From assembly GCA_944383695.1 (NCBI GenBank), contig CALWQP010000001.1, positions 62,001 to 126,000 of the forward strand: a stretch of 64,000 bases of DNA, given 5' to 3'. The notes beneath the pieces were generated by a model, which worked only from the letters and a program-made list of their open reading frames with translations, had not been told where the DNA came from and did not search any database. The position numbers and the translations under genes were made by a program. Shown here in pieces: positions 44,917 through 53,967 of the stretch; position 1 is the first letter of the stretch, and each line of letters starts with the position of its first letter. This DNA is from an uncultured Mediterraneibacter sp. (lineage in GTDB: Bacteria > Bacillota > Clostridia > Lachnospirales > Lachnospiraceae).

Positions 44917-44945
44917 GTTTTAACATAATCGGTGATTTCCGTCAA
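44917..44945 (-). promoter_or_regulatory. promoter of the lacI-like gene
   Basis: TTGACG (44940-44945) and TAAAAC (44917-44922), 17-base spacer; the operator lies just downstream. Confidence 0.5.
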
Positions 44946-44983
44946 TTTATTTCTGCAAAGAAAAATCTTTTTGGCATAATTAG

Positions 44984-45020
44984 ACAAAAAAATCGCCGCC
45001 ACAATCTCTTGACGACGATT
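44984..45020 (-). terminator. terminator of the FHA-domain gene
   Basis: AATCGTCGTC and GGCGGCGATT (45011-45020 and 44991-45000, with G-U pairs) followed by a run of T on the minus strand. Confidence 0.75.
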
Positions 45021-45048
45021 ATTTTTATACACTTTTTCTTTCCCGGCG

Positions 45049-45606
45049 TTACTCGCTCTCCCTGAGGATCCTCTGCACCTCAAGACGTGTCTCTCCCACC
45101 CCGATAATGTCATCCCGCTGTATGACCGCGGGGGAATCCAGTCTCTCACCATTTAAGTATGTGCCGTTTCTAGATCCTTCATCCTTCAGATAAAGCCTGT
45201 CGCCCCTGTGGATGATGACACAGTGTATCTTGGAGACTCTTCCATCACCTGTCACCGGAAGATATTTTTCATACATGCTGCCATCTTTTCCCCGTCCGAT
45301 GCCGACAGTGTCATAAAATGTAAACGTATATTTATCCCAGCTGTCAATATCCTCCAGGACGATCTTCCACAGCCTTCTCTTCTTCCCACGCGGACGTTCC
45401 TCTCTTTCCTGCGGATATGCCTCTTCGCGCCCGCGTCTCCTCCGGGGCGTATCGTAATCATCCTCTTCATCGTCATACGCGCGGCTGCTTCTTCCGCTGC
45501 CCGCGTACACTGCTCTGTCATTTCTTTTCTTTATACTGACAAATGATACCGCCAGCATGGCAATACTGCCAGCCGCCAGCACAAACATCACGATCCAGTA
45601 CCACAT
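45049..45606 (-). CDS. membrane-anchored FHA-domain protein
   Basis: A 185-residue protein with one N-terminal membrane helix (MWYWIVMFVLAAGSIAMLAVSFV), a strongly charged linker (DDEEDDYDTPRRRRGREEAYPQEREERPRGKKRR) and a C-terminal forkhead-associated domain: GIGRG, GRVSKIHCVI (the Ser/His phosphothreonine pocket), GDRLYLKDEGSRNGTYLNG and GDIIGVGE-like end. FHA domains bind phosphothreonine, so a partner Ser/Thr kinase elsewhere is expected. ATG 45606 is chosen; GTG 45618 overlaps the SD. Confidence 0.9.
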   Translation of the reverse strand: MWYWIVMFVLAAGSIAMLAVSFVSIKKRNDRAVYAGSGRSSRAYDDEEDDYDTPRRRRGREEAYPQEREERPRGKKRRLWKIVLEDIDSWDKYTFTFYDTVGIGRGKDGSMYEKYLPVTGDGRVSKIHCVIIHRGDRLYLKDEGSRNGTYLNGERLDSPAVIQRDDIIGVGETRLEVQRILRESE

Positions 45607-45631
45607 AATATTTATCACTCCTTAAGTCTTA

Positions 45632-45660
45632 ATACTACTATACTTTTTACCGGCGGGCAA
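45632..45660 (-). promoter_or_regulatory. possible promoter of the FHA-domain gene
   Basis: TTGCCC (45655-45660) and TAGTAT (45632-45637), 17-base spacer on the minus strand. Confidence 0.4.
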
Positions 45661-45801
45661 GTAGAAATAACGGTTTTTGTCGAATCGCGCGGTGGCGTAC
45701 AGGGAATTTCTGTGTTAGAATATCTCTGGTACTTATAGATTAAAATACTGGGGCATCCGAATGCAGACGTCCTGCATCTGTGTCCATGAAAGGAGACTGT
45801 T

Positions 45802-47037
45802 ATGAGTATCATACGACCGTTCCGGGGGATACGCCCGAAAAAAGAGCTCGCCGCTTCCATCGCTGCGCTCCCCTATGACGTATACAGCAGCGGAGAGGCG
45901 CGGCAGATCGTCCGCGACAACCCTCTGTCATTTCTGAAAATAGACCGTGCAGAAACACTGCTTCCCGAGGGAACTGATATGTACTCCGCACCGGTCTATG
46001 AAACGGCCCGGGACACACTCAATGAAATGATCCGGGAGGGTTCTTTTATCCAGGACGATACTGACTGTTACTATATATATGCCCTCACTATGAACGGAAG
46101 GACTCAGACCGGACTGGTAGGCTGCGCCTCTATTGACGATTATATGAACGGCGTGATCTTAAGGCATGAAAATACCCTTGAGGCAAAGGAGCAGGACCGC
46201 ATCCGCCACATCGACACATGCAGCGCCCATACAGGTCCCATCTTCCTTACCCACCGTCCGAACGAGCGGCTGCGCCAGGTCACAGACCGGATAAAAACGC
46301 AAAAAGCAGTGTATGATTTTACCAGCGAGGACAATATCCGCCATCAGGTATGGAAGATCAACAGCCCGGAAGACATTGAAAATATTTCCCATATTTACGC
46401 TCAGACGCCCCATCTGTACATCGCGGACGGACATCACAGGGCGGCATCCGCCGTGAAAGTCGGTCTGGCGAGAAGAGCCGCGGATGTGGGCTTTTCCGGC
46501 ACTGAGGAATACAACTTTTTCCTCAGCGTGCTCTTTCCTTCGGATGAACTTCATATCTATGGCTATGACCGTGTAGTCACTGACAAGAATGGGTATACAT
46601 TTGCTTCATTTCTTGATAAGATAAAAGACGGCTTTGATGTCACCTGTATCGGAACCGGGCCGTGCCGTCCTTCACACAAGGGTGAATTCGGCATTTACAG
46701 CGATGGAACATGGTACATGGCAAAGGCATACTCCCGCCTGTTGTCAGATGATCCGGTCCGCGGGCTTGATGTATCGATCCTTCAGGACCACATCCTTGCA
46801 CCCATTCTCGGAATCCATGATCCGAAAACTGACCCGCGCATCCGTTTTGTCGGGGAGATCAAAGGAGCTGCCGCTCTGGAACAGGCAGCTGACATATCGG
46901 GCGGGATCGCATTTTCCATGCATCCCACATCCATGGAGGAGCTGCTGCGGATTTCAGACTCAGGAAAGCTCATGCCGCCCAAATCCACCTGGTTCGAGCC
47001 AAAGCTCCGGAGCGGACTGTTCATACACCGATTCTGA
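45802..47037 (+). CDS. DUF1015 family protein
   Basis: A 411-residue cytosolic protein of the DUF1015 (HTH/SerB-associated) family. It shows the conserved start IRPFRGIRPKKELAASIAALPYDVYSSGEAR, the central VILRHENTLEAKEQDRIRHI and LYIADGHHRAASA, a possible metal-binding His pair. The biochemical function is not known; in Clostridia homologues often lie beside serine biosynthesis genes, but none is present here. The SD AAAGGAG lies 8 bases upstream. The gene is 80 bases from map. Confidence 0.9.
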   Translation: MSIIRPFRGIRPKKELAASIAALPYDVYSSGEARQIVRDNPLSFLKIDRAETLLPEGTDMYSAPVYETARDTLNEMIREGSFIQDDTDCYYIYALTMNGRTQTGLVGCASIDDYMNGVILRHENTLEAKEQDRIRHIDTCSAHTGPIFLTHRPNERLRQVTDRIKTQKAVYDFTSEDNIRHQVWKINSPEDIENISHIYAQTPHLYIADGHHRAASAVKVGLARRAADVGFSGTEEYNFFLSVLFPSDELHIYGYDRVVTDKNGYTFASFLDKIKDGFDVTCIGTGPCRPSHKGEFGIYSDGTWYMAKAYSRLLSDDPVRGLDVSILQDHILAPILGIHDPKTDPRIRFVGEIKGAAALEQAADISGGIAFSMHPTSMEELLRISDSGKLMPPKSTWFEPKLRSGLFIHRF

Positions 47038-47117
47038 GCAGGCATATCATAGCCTGAATAATCAATATTCTATTGAGTGATTTATATATATTATATTTTA
47101 TAGAGGAGATGTAATTC

Positions 47118-47981
47118 ATGGAAAGAAATGACCTTTGCTGGTGCGGCAGTGGAAAGAAATACAAAAAATGCCACATGCCGATCGAAGAAAAAATGCTCAT
47201 GCACGCAGAAAAAGGAGAGATCGTGCCAACGCGCAAGCTCCTTAAGACACCGGCTCAGATAGAGAAGATCAAAGTAAGCGCCGCCCTTAACACTGCTGTC
47301 CTTGACGAGGTGGCAAAGCATATCCATATCGGAATGAGCACCGCGGAGATCGACGAGATCGTCCACCGCTTCACAGTAGAACACGGCGGCATACCCGCTC
47401 CCCTGGACTATCAGGGTTTTCCGAAAAGCGTGTGCACGTCCATCAATAATGAGATCTGCCACGGCATACCGGATGAAAACGTCATTCTCAAAGAAGGCGA
47501 CATCATCAATGTAGACGTGTCCACCATCCTTGACGGATATTTCTCGGACGCTTCCCGCATGTTCAAGATGGGAAAGGTTTCCGAACGCGCCGAGCGCCTC
47601 GTCCGCGTGACTGAAGAATGCGTGGAACTGGGGCTCGCTGCCGCCAGACCGTGGGGACATCTGGGCGATATCGCTGACGCGATCAACACCCACGCCAGGG
47701 CAAACGGCTACTCCGTCGTGGAAGAGATCGGCGGTCACGGCATCGGACTCGCCTTCCACGAAGACCCCTTTGTAAGCTATGTGACGCCGAAGGGAAGCGA
47801 AATGCTCCTTGTCCCGGGCATGATGTTCACCATCGAACCTATGATCAACGAAGGCAGCCCGGATTTCTTCGTGGATGAAGACAACGGCTGGACCGTGTAT
47901 ACCATAGACGACGGACTGTCTGCACAGATTGAGTATATGGTGCTTGTTAAAGAAGACGGGATTGAAGTATTGACGAAATAA
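47118..47981 (+). CDS. map: methionine aminopeptidase type I with N-terminal SEC-C zinc motif
   Basis: Removes the initiator methionine from nascent proteins. The 287-residue enzyme carries an N-terminal SEC-C zinc-binding segment (DLCWCGSGKKYKKCH; Cys7, Cys9, Cys18, His19), thought to dock at the ribosome or SecA, then the pita-bread catalytic domain. Dinuclear metal ligands: Asp in NVDVS, Asp in FSDASRMF, His in GGHGIGLAFHE, Glu in FTIEPMI, Glu in QIEYMVL. The stop codon coincides with the first bases of the large palindromic element that follows. Confidence 0.97.
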   Translation: MERNDLCWCGSGKKYKKCHMPIEEKMLMHAEKGEIVPTRKLLKTPAQIEKIKVSAALNTAVLDEVAKHIHIGMSTAEIDEIVHRFTVEHGGIPAPLDYQGFPKSVCTSINNEICHGIPDENVILKEGDIINVDVSTILDGYFSDASRMFKMGKVSERAERLVRVTEECVELGLAAARPWGHLGDIADAINTHARANGYSVVEEIGGHGIGLAFHEDPFVSYVTPKGSEMLLVPGMMFTIEPMINEGSPDFFVDEDNGWTVYTIDDGLSAQIEYMVLVKEDGIEVLTK

Positions 47982-48585
47982 ATCTGAATTTGTCAAGGAC
48001 CTTTGTCTGAAGCAAAGCGTCCGAAAACAGAGGAGCAATATGTTGAAGACGTATTCAGCGCGTGGGTATGGCTGGCTTCGGTTCCGCTCCATAGAGCAAG
48101 AAGAACTAAAAAATCTGCAAGTACGCTAAAAACAAAACTGTGCATCGGACAACTCAACTTCGTCTCAAACAATTCCGATGCACAGTTTAACGCGTACTTG
48201 CAGATTTTAAGTTCTTCTAAGCCCTGTCCCGAAGTCACCTCAGCCAGCCATACCCCCGCACTGAAAGACATTCGAAAAGGCGCTCCGCTGTTTTCTGGTT
48301 TTGCTCAAGTATGAAAGTTTCCCCAGAAAATACAGATTTCGGAAAAAGAACGTGCAGCTTCACGGTATCAACTACGGGAAGGAAGCTTTGTTTTGCCGTT
48401 GAAGTTCCCTTTTCATTTTATTTTGAAAATCCTGAATTTTCTTCTGGAAACTGCCGATCAGATGAGCGCAGAAAACCGCAGACCTATTTCAAGAGTCTTT
48501 CGCGGCGGGCGGGGATACATCTTAAAAAAGGCTGCGGTTTTCGGACGCTTTACATGCACGCAGTTCCTGAAACAAATTCAGATTT
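47980..48585. repeat. compound nested palindrome between map and pdxK
   Basis: Six pairs of inverted arms occur in the same order on both sides of a 24-base loop (48150-48173). From outside in: 47980-47993 with 48572-48585 (14 bp); 48014-48028 with 48537-48551 (15 bp); 48023-48036 with 48282-48295 (13 of 14); 48064-48077 with 48242-48255 (14 bp); 48110-48126 with 48192-48208 (17 bp, flanked by a further 9 bp); 48135-48149 with 48174-48188 (15 bp). Spacers between arms are nearly equal on both sides, except for a roughly 240-bp insert at 48296-48536. No transposase or convincing gene is inside. The left end is the map stop codon and the right end lies in the last codons of pdxK. Confidence 0.92.
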
Positions 48586-49473
48586 CATAAGTAATGGGAG
48601 GTATTTTTCGTACTCTGCCCCTTCATCCCTTGGCACTCCCTCCCGGACGGCATCCCATATTGCCTGCTCGATCATTTTTCCTGCCAGCTCCACATCGTCT
48701 GCGAGCTCATCGCCCCGCGCTTTCCCGCCTGCGATCACGGAAGCAAACAGGTCTCCTGTTCCTGAATAGCCTTCCCCGATAAACGGATGCGCGCGGAACT
48801 CTGTCCTGTCTTTTGTGACAACAAGATTTCCCACCTTTTCCCTGCCGTCTGCACTGTCCAGAAAGCGTATTCCGGTGACGACTACCTCCGACGGTCCGTC
48901 CCGCATCACATGCCGGGCAAGTTTTTCTGCTGTTTCCACCATCTTTTTCCCATCCCGGAAGATTCCCACGCTCTCATGCGCGCTCTCCGTTCCCGCTGTT
49001 TTTACGATCTGGCCGGGATCTGCATCTGTCAGCAGACACAGCTCGGTCAGGTTCGGGGTAAGGATATCCGCCCGCTTTGCCAGCCGTTTCATCTCCTCCT
49101 GAAACTCTGGAGAGAAAATAGAGAACCTTTCGCCATTGTCGCCCATGATCGGATCAACAAGGAGAAAGGTATCCTCTCTGTGAAATGCATCCAGAAAATC
49201 AATGGCCCTCTCGATCTGACGGCAGCCTGACATAAATCCCATGTAGATTCCGTCAAACCGGACCTTCATCTTTTCCCATTCCCTCTGGATTTCCCCCATC
49301 TTATCTGTATAGTCGTCGTAGAAATAGCTGGGATAGCCGGTCTGCGCGCTCAAAACAGCGGTCGGCAGAGGACAGGGCTGTACTCCCATGGCAGCGATCA
49401 CTGAGACCGCCGCCGTGAGGGAACACCGTCCGAAACCGGACAGGTCATTTATCACTGCAATCTTTTTTGTCAT
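48550..49473 (-). CDS. pdxK: pyridoxal/pyridoxamine kinase (PdxK/PdxY-like)
   Basis: Phosphorylates B6 vitamers to give pyridoxal phosphate in the salvage route. This 307-residue ribokinase-fold protein starts MTKKIAVINDLSGFGRCSLTAA; VDPIMGDNG near residue 105, TPNLTEL near 140, and the anion-hole/catalytic GYSGTGDLFAS near 232 are typical. The final eleven residues (KSEFVSGTACM) are encoded by the outer arm of the adjoining palindromic element, so the natural C-terminus may have been altered. SD GGGAG precedes ATG 49473. It lies downstream of the GH13 gene on the same strand. Confidence 0.93.
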   Translation of the reverse strand: MTKKIAVINDLSGFGRCSLTAAVSVIAAMGVQPCPLPTAVLSAQTGYPSYFYDDYTDKMGEIQREWEKMKVRFDGIYMGFMSGCRQIERAIDFLDAFHREDTFLLVDPIMGDNGERFSIFSPEFQEEMKRLAKRADILTPNLTELCLLTDADPGQIVKTAGTESAHESVGIFRDGKKMVETAEKLARHVMRDGPSEVVVTGIRFLDSADGREKVGNLVVTKDRTEFRAHPFIGEGYSGTGDLFASVIAGGKARGDELADDVELAGKMIEQAIWDAVREGVPRDEGAEYEKYLPLLMKSEFVSGTACM

Positions 49474-49486
49474 ACTTTTCTCCCAT

Positions 49487-49505
49487 AAAGGGGCTGACCC
49501 CTTTT
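49487..49505 (-). promoter_or_regulatory. hairpin in the pdxK leader
   Basis: AAAGGGG and CCCCTTT arms with a 4-base loop lie 14-32 bases upstream of the pdxK ATG, immediately before its Shine-Dalgarno. No T-run follows. Confidence 0.5.
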
Positions 49506-49525
49506 ACCGCTGTTTTCAGAATATT

Positions 49526-51577
49526 CTAAATCTTCGTCTTGTTGATCGGCTTTAATACGGCTGCGGAATGCCGCCCCATATTGATCACGATCTCGCCGTT
49601 TTCCACGATATACTCGTCATAAGCGGTCGTATAACCATTCTCATACGTATATATGAGCCGTTTCATCCTGCCTTCTTTCGGCACGCCGGACAGCCAGACA
49701 GGGATCGTCACCTCTTTTAAATCCTTGCTGTTGTTAAGGACGACAACGATCTGTTCATCCCCCTGGAATCTTGCGTAGGCGAGGATATTATAGTCCGCGG
49801 TCAGGAGCTTGATGGAGCCCTTTCTCAGCGGTGTTTCTTTTTTATGGATGCGGATCATCTCTTTGTGGAATTCGAGCAGTTCTTTATCTTCATTTCCCCA
49901 TGGAAATGTACGCCTGTTGTCGGGGTCTGTGAATCCGCACACTCCGACTTCATCCCCATAGTAGATCGTGGGCGCGCCCACCCAGGTCATCTGCACTGTC
50001 ACCGCTTCCCGCATGACCGCATGGTTTACGCCTTCCTCCGCTGCCTTTGAGCCTACGTGCTCCACGCGTCCCACGATGTGGTTCGTGCGTGTGAGGAATC
50101 TGGAGTGATCGTGGTTGGACAGTTCATTCATGGCTACCTGAAGAGACGGCGTGAGCATACTCGCCATAAAATGCCGCATGGCCCCTACAAAGTTGTCCGG
50201 ATTGCCCCACAGGTCAGTACGCCGTTCGTCGCTGTGCTTTTCCATTCCCGTGAGAAACCATGTCAGAGGCTCCATGAAGGCGTCATAATTCATAACGCTG
50301 TCCCACTCGTCTCCCTGAAGCCATTCGGCAGGATCGCCGTAGTGCTCTGCCAGTATGACGGCCTCCGGATTCGCTGCTTTTACTTCCTTGCGGAAGCGTT
50401 TCCAGAACATATGGTTATACTCATTGCTGCAGCCCAGATCCGCCGCAACATCAAGACGCCAGCCGTCAACATTGTAGGGCGGAGAAACCCATTTCTTTCC
50501 AATGTCTATTATATATTGCTCAAGCTCCGGCGAATCTTCATACGCCAGCTTAGGGAGGGTGTCATGCCCCCACCATCCGTCATAACTTCTATTATAAGGC
50601 CATGCCTCGTCCCGGTTGTCCGAGAAATGGAAAAATTCCCTGTACGGACTGGCCGCGCTTACATATGCGCCCTTCGGATATTCCGGCTGCTGCTCGTAGA
50701 TACGTTCCCGGTCCATCCACTTATTAAACGAGCCGCAGTGATTGAACACTCCGTCCAGGATCACCCGCATTCCTCTCTTGTGCATCTCTTCCACCAGGCG
50801 CGCAAACAGCTCATTGCTCGCCTCGAGATTCCGGATATCGCCTGTCCGTTTCTGGTACTTTGTGGCATGGACATTGTCTCCGGCGCCTTCCGGAAGCGTT
50901 TCCCCGCCGTCCTCGACGATCTTCCCATAATGGGGATCGATATAGTCATAGTCCTGGATATCATATTTATGATTGGACGGCGACACGAACAGTGGGTTGA
51001 AGTAGATCACCTCCACTCCCAGATCCTGGAGATAGTCCAGCTTTTCCATAACGCCCTGGAGGTCACCTCCGTAGAAATTATGGATATCCCGCACTGCGGG
51101 CATCTGGTTCCAGTCCCTGACCCTGGCGCTTGGCTCTCCGATATAAATATATTCCCTGTCCTCCACGTCATTGGAGGGATCTCCATTACAGAAACGGTCC
51201 ACAAAAATCTGGTACATGACCGCTCCCTTTGCCCAGTCAGGGGTGGAAAATCCGGGCACAATGGTAAATGCATAGTAATCTTCCCTGTGGTCCGACACCC
51301 CATACCGGTTAAAATAGCAAATCTGTTCACCCTTTTTTACTTCAAATGAATAGCGGAAAGGCTCTGTCCCGAGCTGCCATTCGATCTCATAGAAATCAAA
51401 TTCATCTCCCGAGCGCTCTTTCCACATGGGATGGCTGGATTCCCCGGCAAGAAGATTCACCTCTTCTACATCATTATGTGCCGTACGGAAGCGCAGGCGC
51501 ACCACTGCGTTTGCCTCCGGCTCAGCCGGAATGACGTAGTCCTGCGTTCCGTCACAGAACAGCGCGTCTCTGTTCAT
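49526..51577 (-). CDS. GH13 alpha-glucosidase/neopullulanase-type enzyme
   Basis: A 683-residue intracellular amylolytic enzyme (no signal peptide). An N-terminal starch-binding-like beta domain (about 1-120) resembles CBM34 of cyclomaltodextrinases. The catalytic barrel has DGVFNHCG, nucleophile Asp in VDGWRLDVAADLG near residue 376, acid Glu in VILAEHYGD near 411 and the third carboxylate in NELSNHDHSRF near 487. A C-terminal beta domain follows. It degrades linear or cyclic alpha-glucans. It begins 3 bases after the ftsH stop, in the same operon direction. Confidence 0.94.
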   Translation of the reverse strand: MNRDALFCDGTQDYVIPAEPEANAVVRLRFRTAHNDVEEVNLLAGESSHPMWKERSGDEFDFYEIEWQLGTEPFRYSFEVKKGEQICYFNRYGVSDHREDYYAFTIVPGFSTPDWAKGAVMYQIFVDRFCNGDPSNDVEDREYIYIGEPSARVRDWNQMPAVRDIHNFYGGDLQGVMEKLDYLQDLGVEVIYFNPLFVSPSNHKYDIQDYDYIDPHYGKIVEDGGETLPEGAGDNVHATKYQKRTGDIRNLEASNELFARLVEEMHKRGMRVILDGVFNHCGSFNKWMDRERIYEQQPEYPKGAYVSAASPYREFFHFSDNRDEAWPYNRSYDGWWGHDTLPKLAYEDSPELEQYIIDIGKKWVSPPYNVDGWRLDVAADLGCSNEYNHMFWKRFRKEVKAANPEAVILAEHYGDPAEWLQGDEWDSVMNYDAFMEPLTWFLTGMEKHSDERRTDLWGNPDNFVGAMRHFMASMLTPSLQVAMNELSNHDHSRFLTRTNHIVGRVEHVGSKAAEEGVNHAVMREAVTVQMTWVGAPTIYYGDEVGVCGFTDPDNRRTFPWGNEDKELLEFHKEMIRIHKKETPLRKGSIKLLTADYNILAYARFQGDEQIVVVLNNSKDLKEVTIPVWLSGVPKEGRMKRLIYTYENGYTTAYDEYIVENGEIVINMGRHSAAVLKPINKTKI

Positions 51578-51580
51578 AGC

Positions 51581-53425
51581 TTAAGCCCCCTCTGTCTCGC
51601 TGTCCTCATCAAATAATGCCTCAAATTCGCTCCTTGTTATCTTTTCCTTCTCTAACAGGAGTTTTGCGCATGCCTCCAGAACATCATGGTGTTCCTGGAT
51701 GATCCTGCGCGCTCTCGCATAACACTCATCGATGATCCGTTTTACTTCTTCATCAATCGTTCCTGCCACCTTCTCGCCATATCCGCGGGAAGTGTGTCCG
51801 AAATCTCTTCCGATGAATACTTCGTCGCTGTCATTGTCATAATTGATCAGTCCAAGGCGCTCGGACATGCCGAACCTGGTGATCATGGATTTGGCGATTG
51901 CCGTGGCCTGCCTGATATCCTGGGAAGCGCCTGTGGTGATGTCATCGAATACTTCCTCTTCCGCCACACGGCCGCCCAGTGACACAGTGATCTCCTGGAG
52001 CATGTGTCCCTTTGTATTAAACATATCGTCCTTCTCCGGCAGAGGCATGGTATATCCGCCTGCTCCTCCGGTAGGGATAATGGATACGCTGTACACCGGT
52101 CCCACGTCAGGAAGCACATGGAACAGGATCGCGTGTCCCGCCTCATGGTAAGCTGTAATACGCCGCTCCTTTTCAGAGACGATACGGCTCTTCTTCTCTG
52201 GTCCGATACCGACCTTTACAAAGGCATGGCGGATATCCGCCTGCTGGATGAACACCCGGTTGTCCTTTGCCGCCAGGATGGCAGCCTCATTTAACAGATT
52301 CTCAAGATCCGCTCCGGTAAACCCTGCGGTTGTCTGCGCGATCTGGCGCAGGTCCACGTCATCCCCCAGGGGCTTGTTCTTTGCGTGTACCTTCAGAATT
52401 TCTTCTCTTCCGCCCACATCGGGACGCCCTACGATAACATTCCGGTCAAAGCGGCCCGGACGCAGGATCGCCGGGTCGAGGATATCCTTCCGGTTCGTCG
52501 CCGCCATGACGATAATGCCTTCATTCACGCCAAAACCGTCCATCTCCACGAGAAGCTGGTTCAGCGTCTGCTCTCTCTCATCATGTCCGCCACCGAGACC
52601 GCTTCCCCGCCGTCTCGCCACCGCGTCGATCTCATCGATAAACACGATGCACGGAGCGTTCTTCTTCGCATCCTGGAACAGATCGCGCACCCGGGACGCA
52701 CCCACACCCACAAACATTTCCACGAAATCCGAACCCGAAATGCTGAAAAACGGCACGCCTGCCTCACCTGCCACAGCCTTCGCCAGCAGCGTCTTTCCGG
52801 TTCCCGGCGGGCCCTCCAGAAGCACGCCCTTCGGGATTCTCGCCCCGAGCTGTACATATTTCTTCGGAGCTTTCAGGAAATCCACGATTTCCTCCAGCTC
52901 TTCTTTTTCTTCCTTCAGACCTGCCACATCTGCAAATGTGACCTTTATCTCATCCTGCCCCGCCATCCTTGCGCGGCTTTTTCCAAAGTTCATCGCCTTG
53001 GCATTTGCCCCGCCGTTCTGGCGGTTCATCAGATAAAAGATGAGGAAGACTCCCGCCAGCGTCACCAGCAGGGGAAGAAAGACAGTTGTAAGCACAGAGT
53101 CCTCAGGTATCGCAGAGATGTCATACTCTACATCGTATTTATCAAACAGGCTCTTTACCTCTTCCACATCAGAGACATTGACCGTCCTCGCCCCATCTTC
53201 GCTTTTCAGCATGAAGGACACCGTACCTGTCGGCACGGCGCGGTTCAGGTCTATATACACATCTGTCACATTGTCCTGCTCTACCTGAGTGACAAACTCC
53301 GTATAAGGCATCTCCTGCCGGTGCATCTGCATCCTGCCCGCCATCCAGAGAGCCGCTGCCACGATCACAATGAACATCAGGACCGTGGATATATTTATGC
53401 TACTGTATTTCCTGTTATTATCCAA
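51581..53425 (-). CDS. ftsH: ATP-dependent zinc metalloprotease FtsH
   Basis: Membrane-bound hexameric protease that extracts and degrades membrane and regulatory proteins. The 614-residue protein has two N-terminal membrane helices (about 12-30 and 112-130), an AAA domain with Walker A GPPGTGKT near 209, Walker [15 protein letters not shown] near 262, the second region of homology [11 protein letters not shown], and the zinc site HEAGH near 425 with the third ligand Asp downstream. It is 14 bases downstream of hpt, as in Bacillus. Confidence 0.97.
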   Translation of the reverse strand: MDNNRKYSSINISTVLMFIVIVAAALWMAGRMQMHRQEMPYTEFVTQVEQDNVTDVYIDLNRAVPTGTVSFMLKSEDGARTVNVSDVEEVKSLFDKYDVEYDISAIPEDSVLTTVFLPLLVTLAGVFLIFYLMNRQNGGANAKAMNFGKSRARMAGQDEIKVTFADVAGLKEEKEELEEIVDFLKAPKKYVQLGARIPKGVLLEGPPGTGKTLLAKAVAGEAGVPFFSISGSDFVEMFVGVGASRVRDLFQDAKKNAPCIVFIDEIDAVARRRGSGLGGGHDEREQTLNQLLVEMDGFGVNEGIIVMAATNRKDILDPAILRPGRFDRNVIVGRPDVGGREEILKVHAKNKPLGDDVDLRQIAQTTAGFTGADLENLLNEAAILAAKDNRVFIQQADIRHAFVKVGIGPEKKSRIVSEKERRITAYHEAGHAILFHVLPDVGPVYSVSIIPTGGAGGYTMPLPEKDDMFNTKGHMLQEITVSLGGRVAEEEVFDDITTGASQDIRQATAIAKSMITRFGMSERLGLINYDNDSDEVFIGRDFGHTSRGYGEKVAGTIDEEVKRIIDECYARARRIIQEHHDVLEACAKLLLEKEKITRSEFEALFDEDSETEGA

Positions 53426-53439
53426 GATTTTGCTCCTTC

Positions 53440-53967
53440 CTATACCACGCCTTCCACTACTCCGATGTAAGGAAGGTTTCTATATTTCTGGGCATAATCA
53501 AGCCCATACCCGACCACGAATTCATCCGGGATCTCAAATCCGCAGTAATCCACCTTCACGTCCTTCATTCTGCGCTCCGGTTTGTCCAGAAGCGTGCAAA
53601 GCTGCATGCTGGCCGGATTTCTCTTCTTAAGGACATCCATGAGATAATACAGTGTATTTCCGGAATCAATGATGTCCTCTACGATCAGCACTTCTTTGTT
53701 CTCGATCGATTCGTCCAGATCCTTCGCGATACGCACAACGCCGCTTGAAGTCGTCCCATTGCCGTAGCTCCCTACACACATAAAATCCATGGATACCGGC
53801 ACTGTGATCCTCTTCGCCAGCTCGCACATAAAGAAGACGCCGCCTTTTAACACGCAGATAAGATGAACCTGCTTTCCGGCATAATCCGCACTGATCCGTT
53901 CTCCCAGTTCCCTGATCCTCTCATCAACCTTGTCTTCGGGAATCAGCACCCTGATCGTCTCTGCCAT
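53440..53967 (-). CDS. hpt: hypoxanthine phosphoribosyltransferase
   Basis: Salvages hypoxanthine and guanine with PRPP. The 175-residue protein has the PRPP-binding [21 protein letters not shown] near residues 93-113 and the base-binding end [20 protein letters not shown]. The start ATG 53967 has GGAGGAGAAAG upstream, inside the end of tilS, which overlaps by 44 bases in another frame. Confidence 0.97.
   Translation of the reverse strand: MAETIRVLIPEDKVDERIRELGERISADYAGKQVHLICVLKGGVFFMCELAKRITVPVSMDFMCVGSYGNGTTSSGVVRIAKDLDESIENKEVLIVEDIIDSGNTLYYLMDVLKKRNPASMQLCTLLDKPERRMKDVKVDYCGFEIPDEFVVGYGLDYAQKYRNLPYIGVVEGVV

Noticed and set aside
47091-48092. Open frame of 333 codons on the minus strand opposite map
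   Set aside because: It is the antisense shadow of a well-conserved methionine aminopeptidase; it has no domain and no ribosome-binding site.
48003-48314. 103-codon frame within the palindrome
   Set aside because: Frames on both strands mirror each other because of the inverted repeat; no Shine-Dalgarno and no recognisable protein.
50057-51349. 430-codon plus-strand frame opposite the GH13 gene
   Set aside because: Antisense shadow; the GH13 catalytic motifs on the minus strand are intact.
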